DNA of 64,000 nucleotides from the NCBI RefSeq assembly GCF_030412265.1, contig NZ_JAUHLN010000003.1, positions 124,001 to 188,000 on the forward strand. Direction: 5' to 3'. The DNA comes from Fictibacillus terranigra. GTDB taxonomy: Bacteria > Bacillota > Bacilli > Bacillales > Fictibacillaceae. Below, piece after piece: positions 7,850 to 16,032 of this stretch. Below the pieces are notes generated by a model that was not told where the DNA came from, did no database searches, and was given only the letters and a program-made list of their open reading frames with translations. How positions within the stretch are numbered: the first letter of the stretch is position 1; the number at the start of each line of letters is the position of its first letter. The translations under genes and the position numbers were made by a program.

Positions 7850-8851
7850 TTATGACATTGGCCCCATCCCAAGGTCGGTTAGTTTTTGTTCGTCGATCGC
7901 AATGCAGCGTTCCAATTCATTTAATAGTTTCGGGTTTCTTGAATCGTTGAAATACTTATGTGCGTATCGAATCGCTTTATGGGGAAAAATTTGGTCAAGC
8001 AGAAGAAGATCATATTCCTCAGCAGAAAGTGGGCGAATTTGCTGGTATGCATCCACAATGAATTGGAATCTTTCCCCGGACCATGCTCCTAGAGCATGAT
8101 TGATCCAAGTAATGAGATGGGATATATCCCTCATGGGAAGAGCGATGCTTACGGTATCAAAATCGATGACGGTTAATTCGTTACTGTTACTGCATAGCAG
8201 ATTAAGAGGGGAATAATCGCCATGTGCGAGATGTGGATCAAGCCTTGCGGCAGCCAACAGATGACTTAAAGCCGTATGGGGAAGCTGATCAAGTACCCAG
8301 TTGACACGGGATTGAAGCCAAGGCAGATGGCACAAATAAACCTTTGAGAACGGATCCCCGCTAATATTGGCCTTTACTTGGCATTTTGCCATCTTTTTAA
8401 CCTTTCTTTTATAGATTTCATTCCAATCGAGACGGGTATCAAAAATCGGATGTCCTGCAGCAGCATACCCTTCGGAGGCAACATGGAATTTTGCAAGCAG
8501 CATAGCCATTCTTTCTATCATTTCTGACTCTGCATATCCGGGCTGCTCCCCTTCCAACCATTGAAACAGCAGGAAACAGCCTTTATTGACGTTTACGAAC
8601 GAAGTTCCATCCAAAGTTGATAGAACAGTCGTGACCGGAACCCCTTTTTCGCGCATATACCCATTGACTGCAGCGATGATCGGGGCTCTTTCGCATTTAG
8701 TCAGGTATTTTAGTGCATAGACACCTTTGTTTATATCGGTAATCTTCCATAACTCTCTATCCGATTTTCGTCTTATTAGGACCATCTTATCCGGCTGGAT
8801 CCCATAATTTTTTTGTAAGATTTCAGCAACAGCTTTCTCTGTTATCTCCAT
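7850..8851 (-). CDS. CotS-family kinase-fold protein (spore coat)
   Basis: Aminoglycoside-phosphotransferase/choline-kinase fold protein of 333 residues. The catalytic loop HGDYSPLN and metal-binding VIDFDTVS are intact, and the following LPMRDISHLI matches the CotS/YutH/CotI group of Bacillus spore coat proteins. It is the first gene of the operon and has a sigma-K-like promoter about 35 bases upstream of its GAGGTGATG ribosome site. An intact catalytic centre suggests it phosphorylates a small alcohol or amine that the next gene would activate with a nucleotide. A purely structural coat role, as for CotS, remains possible. Confidence 0.85.
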   Translation of the reverse strand: MEITEKAVAEILQKNYGIQPDKMVLIRRKSDRELWKITDINKGVYALKYLTKCERAPIIAAVNGYMREKGVPVTTVLSTLDGTSFVNVNKGCFLLFQWLEGEQPGYAESEMIERMAMLLAKFHVASEGYAAAGHPIFDTRLDWNEIYKRKVKKMAKCQVKANISGDPFSKVYLCHLPWLQSRVNWVLDQLPHTALSHLLAAARLDPHLAHGDYSPLNLLCSNSNELTVIDFDTVSIALPMRDISHLITWINHALGAWSGERFQFIVDAYQQIRPLSAEEYDLLLLDQIFPHKAIRYAHKYFNDSRNPKLLNELERCIAIDEQKLTDLGMGPMS

Positions 8852-8884
8852 CTATCATCACCTCTTAGATTCTAGCGGTTCTTT

Positions 8885-8912
8885 TAATATATGAATCTCT
8901 TTAGAAAATGGT
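8885..8912 (-). promoter_or_regulatory. Sigma-K-like promoter of the CotS/CDP-alcohol operon
   Basis: Reading on the minus strand, ACC is followed after 16 bases by CATATATTA, an exact match to the sigma-K -10 consensus CATAnnnTA with a proper -35 AC. This predicts late mother-cell expression, matching the coat-protein-like first gene. Confidence 0.6.
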
Positions 8913-8956
8913 ATGGACGTAAAACTTTGAAAGATTAAAAGATTTAATGTTTGAAC

Positions 8957-8990
8957 ATAAAAAACCGATCCTATCTTCTAAAGGATCGGT
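8957..8990 (-). terminator. Terminator after the first CotB-like gene
   Basis: Nine-pair stem ACCGATCCT/AGGATCGGT followed on the minus strand by six T. It separates the CotB-like gene from the kinase operon promoter. Confidence 0.9.
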
Positions 8991-9015
8991 GATACAAGTT
9001 AACCTTTGCTCTCCA

Positions 9016-9669
9016 TTAGGGAACATATACCGATTTGACATGGGCCGGATTTAAGATCACCGTTTCACCATTGGCCGTTATAAGTTCGATGAGGTTGTTT
9101 TCTATTTTTTTCAGTAATCCAATCTTGTCCTGATCTTCACCCAAGTCAAACACGACTAAATTATCCTCCAATTTCTTTAATTGTTCTTCAAAAGAACGGC
9201 TTAGATTTTGCGTCTGTATGGGCAAACTGGTAATGGTATAAGGCGTTGCATTTTGATCGTGCAAGGTTAACCATTTTAAATGCGTTAGCGGTATATACAC
9301 GGTTTGATAAATGGGTGAATTAAATACAAAATAATCGCTTAACACACCTGTGACATATCCATACAATGGCTGTTTACCGCTCACCTGGATCTCGATAAAA
9401 AGTCCTTTCGCATTGGTTAGAATGGAACGATAAGAAATCTCCTTTTCTTGCTGAATTAAAGAATTTCCGGTTGGCTGGCTTATCTCCTCTTCTTCTTGGC
9501 TGCTAAGCTTTATTTTATGGACATGTATCAAAGGAATATAACGATACCTTTGTCCATCAAATAAAACTAAAATGTCATTTCCTATATCTGTGAAAATCCC
9601 TTGGATGAAATTCCCTCCTGTGACTTTCACCATGATTTGCTGATTGATTAGTTGCATTACGCTTTTCAA
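9016..9669 (-). CDS. CotB-like three-repeat spore coat protein
   Basis: Protein of about 217 residues built of three SH3/LSm-like repeats. The first reads LINQQIMVKVTGGNF...IPLIHVHKI, the second spans the middle (GYVTGVLSDYFVF...IPLTHLKWL), and the third is C-terminal (VILNPAHVKSV). This pattern, one short beta barrel per repeat ending in xHVKxI, matches the N-terminal part of B. subtilis CotB and DUF2642 proteins, but the Ser-rich CotB tail is absent. AAGGAG lies 9 bases before a TTG at 9669, which I prefer to the ATG at 9690. A paralogue lies at 11436-12098, across a permease gene. Spore coat location is inferred. Confidence 0.7.
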   Translation of the reverse strand: MKSVMQLINQQIMVKVTGGNFIQGIFTDIGNDILVLFDGQRYRYIPLIHVHKIKLSSQEEEEISQPTGNSLIQQEKEISYRSILTNAKGLFIEIQVSGKQPLYGYVTGVLSDYFVFNSPIYQTVYIPLTHLKWLTLHDQNATPYTITSLPIQTQNLSRSFEEQLKKLEDNLVVFDLGEDQDKIGLLKKIENNLIELITANGETVILNPAHVKSVYVP

Positions 9670-9739
9670 AAACATTCTCTCCTTTTTCATTTAAATGCAG
9701 TAAACCTGCTCGTCGTTTCATCTATTATCAGATACGCGA

Positions 9740-11095
9740 TCACGTAAAGATGAATTGGATCCAATAATAGAGTAAAAATAGCGTTACGATTAACGTTAGC
9801 GGCACGGCGATCAATGAAACCTTCAAGTAATCTTTCCAATGCACCTTGATCTTATTTTGCCGTAATATGTGCATCCAAATTAAAGAGGCTAGTGTCCCGA
9901 TAGGCAGTAACAATGACCCGATATCGCTGCCAATAATACTGGCAAGATACATTGTCTTCATCGTTACGGGATCGAGATTCATTTCTGTTAACGTAATCGT
10001 TCCTATTAACAAGGCTGGATGATTGTTAAAGAAGTTAGATAATAAGGAAACCAATCCCCCCATTAGAAAGCTAGCTTCGAATAAGCCCTGATGTACGATA
10101 GGTTCACAAATTTTCAGCAGCAGGTCTGTAAGCCCCGAGTTATGAAGACCATAAATGATCACATACATTGAAAATGCGAAAACCAATATTTGCCACGGGG
10201 TTTTTTTCAATATATCCACTGGATTGGTGCGTAAGTGATACCATCTCCATACGAGTAAAACAAGAGATCCGAATACAGCAACAATCTCTATGGGAATCGC
10301 AAGAAAAGAGGCAACAAAGAGTGAACAGCGCATAATAAAGACAAACAGCAATATTTTCAGCATCAATTTGGTGCGCTGGCTTTTGGTTTCGACGGTAATC
10401 TGCCCTTTTAACGGATGGAAGTTTCTGGTAAAAAATATTTGTTCAATATCATATGCGGAGTTTGGCAGTTGTTTCGGCAGCTTTCTTTTGACTAATATAT
10501 ACATCAACCATGACATAAACACCAATCCAACCATTGCGGGCAGAAACATCATCGCAGTATGCATATATAGCGTCATATGGACAATTTTCAATGCAATTAA
10601 ATTCACAATGTTGCTGACCCCAATCGGCGCGCTTGATGCTGTCGCGATCAGTGCCCCAGTTAATAGATAGGGGATTTGTTGATGGGGCTTCATTTGAAGA
10701 TTTCTAAGAAGTAATATTAGAATCGGAGTTGTAATAAGTATACTGCCATCGTTATTAAACAAAAGTGTCATCAAAAAACACAGCAACTGAATGTTCCAAT
10801 AGAGACGATAACCCGAACCCCTAGATAAGCTTGCCAGCCGTGCCGCTGCCCAATGAAAAAAACCGAAGCTTTCCAATATAACAGCCATTACAATCGTTGC
10901 GATAATGGTGATCGAGGCACCGCCAATTTTTTGGATAATGTCCACAATATTCGCTTGTGATACCACGCCGGTCAGTAAAATGATCGCTGCGCCTACAGCG
11001 GCCGGCCAGGCTTCATTGATCCCCCTCGGTCTCCAAAATATAACTAAAGTGGTCATTAGGAACACGAAAACTGAAATCATGATATGAATATCCAT
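9740..11095 (-). CDS. ArsB/NhaD-type anion permease
   Basis: Polytopic membrane protein of about 451 residues with roughly eleven hydrophobic segments, typical of the ArsB/NhaD ion transporter superfamily (conserved FNNDGSILITTP and the later SNFFNNHPALL repeat, the duplicated re-entrant motif). No ars regulator, reductase or arsenate gene is adjacent; the neighbours are two CotB-like genes. The ion carried is therefore unknown. The ATG at 11095 is chosen because the preceding in-frame ATG has no ribosome site; AAGGGA precedes it at a rather long distance. Confidence 0.75.
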   Translation of the reverse strand: MDIHIMISVFVFLMTTLVIFWRPRGINEAWPAAVGAAIILLTGVVSQANIVDIIQKIGGASITIIATIVMAVILESFGFFHWAAARLASLSRGSGYRLYWNIQLLCFLMTLLFNNDGSILITTPILILLLRNLQMKPHQQIPYLLTGALIATASSAPIGVSNIVNLIALKIVHMTLYMHTAMMFLPAMVGLVFMSWLMYILVKRKLPKQLPNSAYDIEQIFFTRNFHPLKGQITVETKSQRTKLMLKILLFVFIMRCSLFVASFLAIPIEIVAVFGSLVLLVWRWYHLRTNPVDILKKTPWQILVFAFSMYVIIYGLHNSGLTDLLLKICEPIVHQGLFEASFLMGGLVSLLSNFFNNHPALLIGTITLTEMNLDPVTMKTMYLASIIGSDIGSLLLPIGTLASLIWMHILRQNKIKVHWKDYLKVSLIAVPLTLIVTLFLLYYWIQFIFT

Positions 11096-11362
11096 CGTCG
11101 TTTTTTGTCCCTTCTTTCTTTTACAAAATATAAGCAATGTAACTTTTTTGCTTGTCCTATAGCATATGTAAATCTATAAAGAAGGAACTAGATACGAGAC
11201 TAGAAAGGCAAAAATGGTTGTTTGCCATAATGGGTTTTTGATTCACTCTATATTTAGTAGATGTTTGCCTGTAACCATCGTTATTTATCCTTTAAGAGTT
11301 AGACAGGTGACTATTCCATAAATACGGAAATGGTTTGACTATGGGTGTATGCCTAGAAGAAT

Positions 11363-11402
11363 ACAAAAAAAAAGGACCTCACCGTGGGAAACAGGCGGTC
11401 CC
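11363..11402 (-). terminator. Terminator after the second CotB-like gene
   Basis: Imperfect stem GGACC/GGTCC with inner CC/GG pairs followed on the minus strand by nine T. Confidence 0.75.
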
Positions 11403-11435
11403 GTAATTCGACTACTTATTTAAATTTAAGAAAAA

Positions 11436-12098
11436 TTAAGGTAAATGCGCCGATTTAATATGAGAGAGCTTTAAGTATATGACCTCGCCACTGGCATCAA
11501 CAAGCTCAATCATTGCCTCACTGACTTTTTTTATTAATCCTATCTTCGTTGAATTATGGCCCATATCGAAAACCACAAGCTCCCCCTCCCATTTCTTGAT
11601 TTGATCTTCAAATGAACTAAGTAAGGGGATGTTGGAGGGGATCACTGGAACCTTTTCATGACTAAGATTGTACGGAGGGTTTTTTAAATGATAGGGAATC
11701 AGCCATTTCAAATGATGCAATGAAATGAGCACTGTTTTGTAGACAGGTGAGTAAAACGCAAAATAGTCACTGCGAACATTCATAATATACCCATGTATGG
11801 AGACGTTGCCTGTCACATAAACCTCGGTGAACAGACCTTTTGCGTTGGTTAGAATCTTACGATAGGAAATGGATTCTTTATCTTTTGCTAAAGAGGTTTC
11901 ATTTGGCGCACTTATATCATCATTGTTAATGGAACTCACATTTATTCTATGAACGTGTAATAATGGGATATAAACAAATTTTCGGCCATCAAATAATACA
12001 AGAATATCTTTACCGGTCTCAATAAGTATCCCTTGAAAAAACGTGTTTCCCGAAATCACGACATCAACTTGCTTTCCGCATAATACTGAAATGCCCAA
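11436..12098 (-). CDS. CotB-like three-repeat spore coat protein (paralogue)
   Basis: About 220 residues with the same three-repeat plan as the protein at 9016-9669: GKQVDVVISGNTFFQ...IPLLHVHRI, a middle repeat ending ISLHHLKWL, and a C-terminal repeat ending LKLSHIKS. Aligned by eye the two proteins share long blocks (LFDGRKF/LFDGQRY, SYRKILTNAKGLF/SYRSILTNAKGLF), so they arose by duplication. GGGGGAG precedes a TTG at 12098, which I take as the start. A CATATATAT stretch upstream resembles a sporulation -10 element but has no good -35. Confidence 0.7.
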   Translation of the reverse strand: MGISVLCGKQVDVVISGNTFFQGILIETGKDILVLFDGRKFVYIPLLHVHRINVSSINNDDISAPNETSLAKDKESISYRKILTNAKGLFTEVYVTGNVSIHGYIMNVRSDYFAFYSPVYKTVLISLHHLKWLIPYHLKNPPYNLSHEKVPVIPSNIPLLSSFEDQIKKWEGELVVFDMGHNSTKIGLIKKVSEAMIELVDASGEVIYLKLSHIKSAHLP

Positions 12099-12217
12099 GT
12101 AAACTCCCCCTACCATGAAAACAGGATAGTATTACAATATATATGTACAAACTGAACACTTTAGAAAAGAAAATTACAATGAATGGATTAAAAAGGGGCG
12201 GCTTTATAGATAAAATT

Positions 12218-12619
12218 TTACAATAAACACCATTTACTGGATAAGGTCGGCAACCGGACTGCAGATAAGTCTGTAAAGTGCTCAATAAATCTCGTCGCAT
12301 CGATATCGACTGCTACAATTAGCGGGCAGCTTTTTGGGGATGGTTCTGTCTTGTCTTATTAATAAATCACGCGGTATGAGTGTTTGTGCGTATGCTGCAG
12401 CAGCATGCAGCAGTGTTTCAGTAATAAAGGTCTGTTAAACGCTAAAGCTATGGTTCCCGGATCATGCAGCCAAAGTCCGGTATGCTCTGTCGGAGTTCTT
12501 ACACTTAAGTAGATTTGCCTTTCTTGTTCAGGCCAAACTTCCAAAATACCGTTTACTAATCTTGCAATCTCGGTTTTTCTGTCCCTGATCGTTTCGACTT
12601 GAGTATCTGGGAGGAGAAC
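12218..12619 (-). pseudogene. Nucleoside hydrolase remnant (C-terminal part)
   Basis: Three minus-strand reading frames must be joined to recover a protein. The first frame has VETIRDRKTEIARLVNGIL and then TGLWLHDPGTIALAFNRPLL, like the HDPlAvA motif of inosine-uridine nucleoside hydrolases. A second frame reads TETLLHAAAAYAQTLIPRD, and a third ends with VAVDIDATRFIEHF, like the family's C-terminal VALdVDxxRF. The N-terminal catalytic Asp cluster is missing, and a plus-strand gene remnant begins where it should be. So this is a truncated, frameshifted fossil next to the pyrimidine catabolic genes. Confidence 0.55.
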
Positions 12620-12622
12620 CTA

Positions 12623-12908
12623 TTGAAACACGCAGTAATCCAAAATGAAAAAACACATTATTGTATTTCTAACTTTTTTCTTATAACAGTTGTCCAACTT
12701 GTAATACTAAAATGCGATATATGCAGTTGGTCGTTTTATTAAATTTATTTTAGGCCTTTCTGTTTTAGGTTTAATGGAAATCTTTTTTACTCGGAAAATT
12801 AAAGGGGCTTCACTTAAACTTAATTGGATTGTTTTATTAGCGGTATTAACGGTGACCGTTTTACTTGGATTTTCTCTTCCATTGGGCATTTATATTCAAT
12901 GGTCATAA
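12623..12908 (+). pseudogene. Frameshifted small membrane protein
   Basis: GGGAGGAG lies 6 bases before a TTG. The first frame gives about 30 residues including NFFLITVVQLVILK, then hits a stop; shifting frame near 12710 continues as AIYAVGRFIKFILGLSVLGL with a second helix (WIVLLAVLTVTVLLGFSLP) and ends before a terminator. One indel would restore a protein of about 95 residues with three hydrophobic helices. I do not recognise the family. Confidence 0.5.
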
Positions 12909-12950
12909 AGTTTAATCTTTAGCAGCAAATCGTCACTATTTATTTAAAAC

Positions 12951-12992
12951 GAAAAAACCTAGGGCTCAAAATGAGGGGACCTAGGTTTTTTT
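12951..12992. terminator. Bidirectional terminator
   Basis: Stem ACCTAGG/CCTAGGT extended by A/T pairs, with A-run before and T-run after. It ends the plus-strand remnant and the minus-strand pyrimidine catabolic operon. Confidence 0.85.
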
Positions 12993-13034
12993 GGTATTTA
13001 ATGAAACAAACGAAATGGCAATCTGAACAAACGT

Positions 13035-14282
13035 TTATATCAGCATTCTCCTCATCGTACGATAAAGCAGTTCCGTACCCTTCGCAAGATCTTCCGGCGT
13101 GGAATATTCTGCTGGATTGTGGCTGATACCGTCTTTGCAGCGGACAAAGATCATACCGTAATCACATGCATATGAGAGCATTAAGGCATCATGGAAAGGA
13201 CCGCTCATGAGCTCCGGTGTTTTCAGCCCCATCTGTCCGCTCTCGCTGTGCATGATCTTCTTAATCCAGTCGGCACAATAGCGAGGCTCGCTGTTCGTAT
13301 CTTCCTGAATCTCGTAGTTCAGCTGATACTTTTCGCAGATCTTCTCTATTTCCCGCCTCAGCTGTTTCTCATAACGGTCGCGCCGGTTTTGATCAATATC
13401 ACGGAGGTCCACAGTAAACGTGACTTCTTCAGCAATAATGTTTCGTGAGTTAGGAAAGACCTGGACGTGGCCAACGGTTCCAACCGTTGGTGCGTCTGGT
13501 TCCTGCTGTACAATCCGATTGAGAGCCAGTGTGATCTCAGAAGCTCCAAGCATGGCGTCCTGGCGCATTGCCATCGGAACGGATCCCGCATGCCCGGCAA
13601 ATCCCTTCAGCTTAACCGTCCACCATAAAGGACCAGAAATTCCGGCCACCACACCAAGTGGAAGATTCGATTTATCCAGTACCGGACCTTGCTCAATGTG
13701 AAGTTCCAAGAAAGCGTGAATGCTGCCGGGCTTATACTGCGACTCATGAAATTTTCCGGGATCACATCCGAAGTCACGCAGTGCCTGTTCTCTACTAATC
13801 CCGTCCTGATCTTTACGCGTTAAATCCCCTTCATCCAGCTTGCCCAAGATTCCTCTTGACCCAAATAAACCCCGGTTGAACCTCCAACCTTCTTCATCAC
13901 AAAATGATACGACTTCGATTGGCCGATCTGGGGTTATCCCTTGTTCCTTGAGTGTGGCAACGGCTTCAATTCCTGCCAGTACACCTGCAGGTCCGTCATA
14001 ACGCCCTCCATATGGCTGTGAATCCAGGTGAGAGCCAATCATGAGGACGGGGGCTTTATTGTCCTTGCCTTCCATTCTGCCGATCAAATTTCCAAAATGA
14101 TCGATCCTGACCGACATCCCTGCTTCTTTCATCCAGGTTCCAACAAGTGTAAATGCTTCTTTTTCAATTGAAGAAAGGGCCGGCCGGCATACACCCGTCT
14201 CACCGATCTTTCCGATTTCAGCCAGCGCTTGCAAATGGGTATTCAGCCGTTCACTATTGATCTTCAACTGTTCTACTTTCAT
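13035..14282 (-). CDS. M20-family N-carbamoyl amino acid amidohydrolase
   Basis: Zinc-dependent amidohydrolase of the M20 hydantoinase/carbamylase group, 415 residues. Metal-binding motifs are intact: GSHLDSQPYGG (His and Asp), DEEGWRFN (EE), and ELHIEQGP (His). The family includes allantoate amidohydrolase, L-carbamoylase and bacterial beta-ureidopropionase. Here it closes a pyrimidine-degrading operon, so hydrolysis of N-carbamoyl-beta-alanine to beta-alanine, CO2 and ammonia is likely. AAAGGAGG precedes the ATG. A second, unrelated candidate for this step lies at 18762-19655. An attenuator-like hairpin stands just upstream. Confidence 0.85.
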   Translation of the reverse strand: MKVEQLKINSERLNTHLQALAEIGKIGETGVCRPALSSIEKEAFTLVGTWMKEAGMSVRIDHFGNLIGRMEGKDNKAPVLMIGSHLDSQPYGGRYDGPAGVLAGIEAVATLKEQGITPDRPIEVVSFCDEEGWRFNRGLFGSRGILGKLDEGDLTRKDQDGISREQALRDFGCDPGKFHESQYKPGSIHAFLELHIEQGPVLDKSNLPLGVVAGISGPLWWTVKLKGFAGHAGSVPMAMRQDAMLGASEITLALNRIVQQEPDAPTVGTVGHVQVFPNSRNIIAEEVTFTVDLRDIDQNRRDRYEKQLRREIEKICEKYQLNYEIQEDTNSEPRYCADWIKKIMHSESGQMGLKTPELMSGPFHDALMLSYACDYGMIFVRCKDGISHNPAEYSTPEDLAKGTELLYRTMRRMLI

Positions 14283-14305
14283 CGTACGCGCCTCCTTTAA
14301 TAACG

Positions 14306-14339
14306 AACAAAAGGCTGCTGTTACTGACTCAGCAGCCTT
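14306..14339 (-). terminator. Intra-operon hairpin
   Basis: Ten-pair stem AAGGCTGCTG/CAGCAGCCTT followed on the minus strand by TTTT, between the 77-codon gene and the M20 hydrolase gene. A partial terminator or attenuator would lower expression of the last gene. Confidence 0.65.
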
Positions 14340-14348
14340 GTTGCTTTG

Positions 14349-14582
14349 TTACTCTGCAGGTGTCAGGTTTCTTTGCTGATGAAACAGGATGGAAGAGAAA
14401 TACTTTCTGGCATCTGCCGTTTGAAGATGCAAAACTTCTTTTTCCTGCCCTGCAGCCCCTGTTCGCTCAAATTCTACCGCAGCGCCATCCAGGTTCTCAG
14501 TCACTCTCGTCACCCTGAATCCCCGATAGAACAAAAAATCTATTTTTTCTTTTTCCTCAAAATATTCTTGTGACGCTGACAT
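14349..14582 (-). CDS. Small protein in pyrimidine operon, unknown
   Basis: Protein of 77 residues with GAGGAGG correctly spaced before its ATG, lying 35 bases after the dihydropyrimidinase gene on the same strand. It is acidic and mixed alpha/beta in appearance (FYRGFRVTRVTENLDGAAVEF, then VLHLQTADARKYF); no membrane segment, no cysteines. I do not recognise it. Position suggests a helper or regulatory protein for pyrimidine catabolism. Confidence 0.65.
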   Translation of the reverse strand: MSASQEYFEEKEKIDFLFYRGFRVTRVTENLDGAAVEFERTGAAGQEKEVLHLQTADARKYFSSILFHQQRNLTPAE

Positions 14583-14616
14583 TGAACAGCCTCCTCTTTA
14601 TGAATATTCCTATTTA

Positions 14617-16032
14617 TTATTTTGACAGGACTGCCAGTTGTTTCTGTCCTTCCGCATTGAATCGTTTCCGTTTAATGTAGCGGCCCTTCCCGAGCTCCCC
14701 TACAAATGCTTTATCTTTGATGACAAACTCACCTCTGGATAAAACTGAAACCGGTTCGCCCGTGATTTTCATTCCTTCAAACGCATTATAGTCAACGGCC
14801 ATATGATGTGTTTTTTCTGAAATCGTGCGTTCTGCTGCAGGATCGAAAATGACAAGATCCGCATCGCTTCCGACAGCGATCGTTCCTTTTTCAGGGAACA
14901 GCCCAAACAGCTTGGCGGAACGGGTTGAAACAATATCTACAAATTGGTTCAGCGTGATCCTTCCTTTTTTTACGCCTTCAGAAAAGAGGACTGAAAACCG
15001 GTCTTCAATAAAAGGACCGCCGTTAGGTATCTTCGTGAAATCTCCTTTCCCGAGGTCCTTCTGCCCTTTAAAATCAAACGAACATTGGTCAGAGCCAAGC
15101 GTTTGAAGCTGCCCATTTTTCAACGCATTCCATAATGGTTCTTGATGTTTCTTTTCCCGGAGTGGAGGAGACCAGACATATTTAGCCCCTTCAAAATTCG
15201 GCCTCTCCATTTCGGATTGGTCCAGCACAAGGTATTGTGGACAAGTTTCTCCATAGACGTTGAAGCCTTTTTTTCTCGCCTCTGCAATCTTTTCCACCGC
15301 TTCCTGACAGGAAACATGAACTACATACAGCTGAGAGCCAGAAAGGCCGGTCATCATGCAGGCTCGTCCAGTAGCTTCGCCTTCCAGTTCAGGCGGCCTC
15401 GTTAAGCCGTGATAGATGGGATCCGTTTTGCCTTCTTCCAGAGCTTTTTTCGTCAGAAAATCGATCACATCCCCGTTTTCTGCATGGACCATAACGAGTG
15501 CTCCCTGCTCCCTAGCCATAACCAGTGTCTTAAACAAGGTCTCATCATCTGCCTGAAGCACGTTCTTATACGCCATGAATACTTTAAACGACGTTATTCC
15601 TTCTTCTTCAATAACCTGCGGAATCTCCCTCATCACATCGTCGTTGATTTCGCCGATCATAAGGTGAAAGGAATAATCGATGACCGCTTTATCCCTTGAT
15701 TTCTTGTGCCATGTTTCAATGGAATTCTTAAGCGGAACCCCTTTGTCGGTTAAACAAAAATCAATGACTGTGGTCGTTCCTCCATATGCTGCAGCAATTG
15801 TACCTGTCTCAAAATCATCCCTGCTAACCGTCCCGCCGAACGGCATCTCCAAATGGGTATGGGGATCGATGCCGCCCGGAAAAATATAACACCCTTCTGC
15901 ATCGATGACCTCCATGCCCTCGCTTGGAAGGTTCTTTGCGATCATTGCGATTTTGCCGTCCTCTACGAGGACATCTGCTACATAGGTATCAGATGCGGTA
16001 ACAATCGTACCGTTCTTTATTACTTTTTTCAT
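14617..16032 (-). CDS. Dihydropyrimidinase / hydantoinase
   Basis: Cyclic amidohydrolase of 471 residues that opens 5,6-dihydrouracil or dihydrothymine to the N-carbamoyl beta-amino acid. Seen: the metal-binding HTHLEMPF, the lysine to be carboxylated in SFKVFMAYKN, HAENGD, HVSC and the late GSDQCSFD aspartate. The length is normal for the cytosolic D-hydantoinase/dihydropyrimidinase group. Its ATG overlaps the stop of preA by 4 bases, so it is translated together with the dehydrogenase that supplies its substrate. Confidence 0.92.
   Translation of the reverse strand: MKKVIKNGTIVTASDTYVADVLVEDGKIAMIAKNLPSEGMEVIDAEGCYIFPGGIDPHTHLEMPFGGTVSRDDFETGTIAAAYGGTTTVIDFCLTDKGVPLKNSIETWHKKSRDKAVIDYSFHLMIGEINDDVMREIPQVIEEEGITSFKVFMAYKNVLQADDETLFKTLVMAREQGALVMVHAENGDVIDFLTKKALEEGKTDPIYHGLTRPPELEGEATGRACMMTGLSGSQLYVVHVSCQEAVEKIAEARKKGFNVYGETCPQYLVLDQSEMERPNFEGAKYVWSPPLREKKHQEPLWNALKNGQLQTLGSDQCSFDFKGQKDLGKGDFTKIPNGGPFIEDRFSVLFSEGVKKGRITLNQFVDIVSTRSAKLFGLFPEKGTIAVGSDADLVIFDPAAERTISEKTHHMAVDYNAFEGMKITGEPVSVLSRGEFVIKDKAFVGELGKGRYIKRKRFNAEGQKQLAVLSK

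Noticed and set aside
5076-8851. Phosphonate biosynthesis cluster
   Set aside because: Fe-ADH-type, nucleotidyltransferase and CDP-alcohol transferase genes also occur in phosphonate clusters, but no PEP mutase or phosphonopyruvate decarboxylase gene is present, and the dehydrogenase fits the G1P-dehydrogenase pattern better.
9740-11095. Arsenite resistance operon
   Set aside because: Only a permease of the broad ArsB/NhaD superfamily is present; no arsR, arsC or arsenite-specific neighbours.
11138-11200. Sigma-K promoter before the permease
   Set aside because: A CATATGCTA -10 match exists on the minus strand but no AC at the -35 distance; kept only as a weak hint.
12064-12300. Minus-strand frame of 78 codons
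   Set aside because: Its end overlaps the second CotB-like gene in another frame and its sequence conflicts with the nucleoside hydrolase remnant; no ribosome site.
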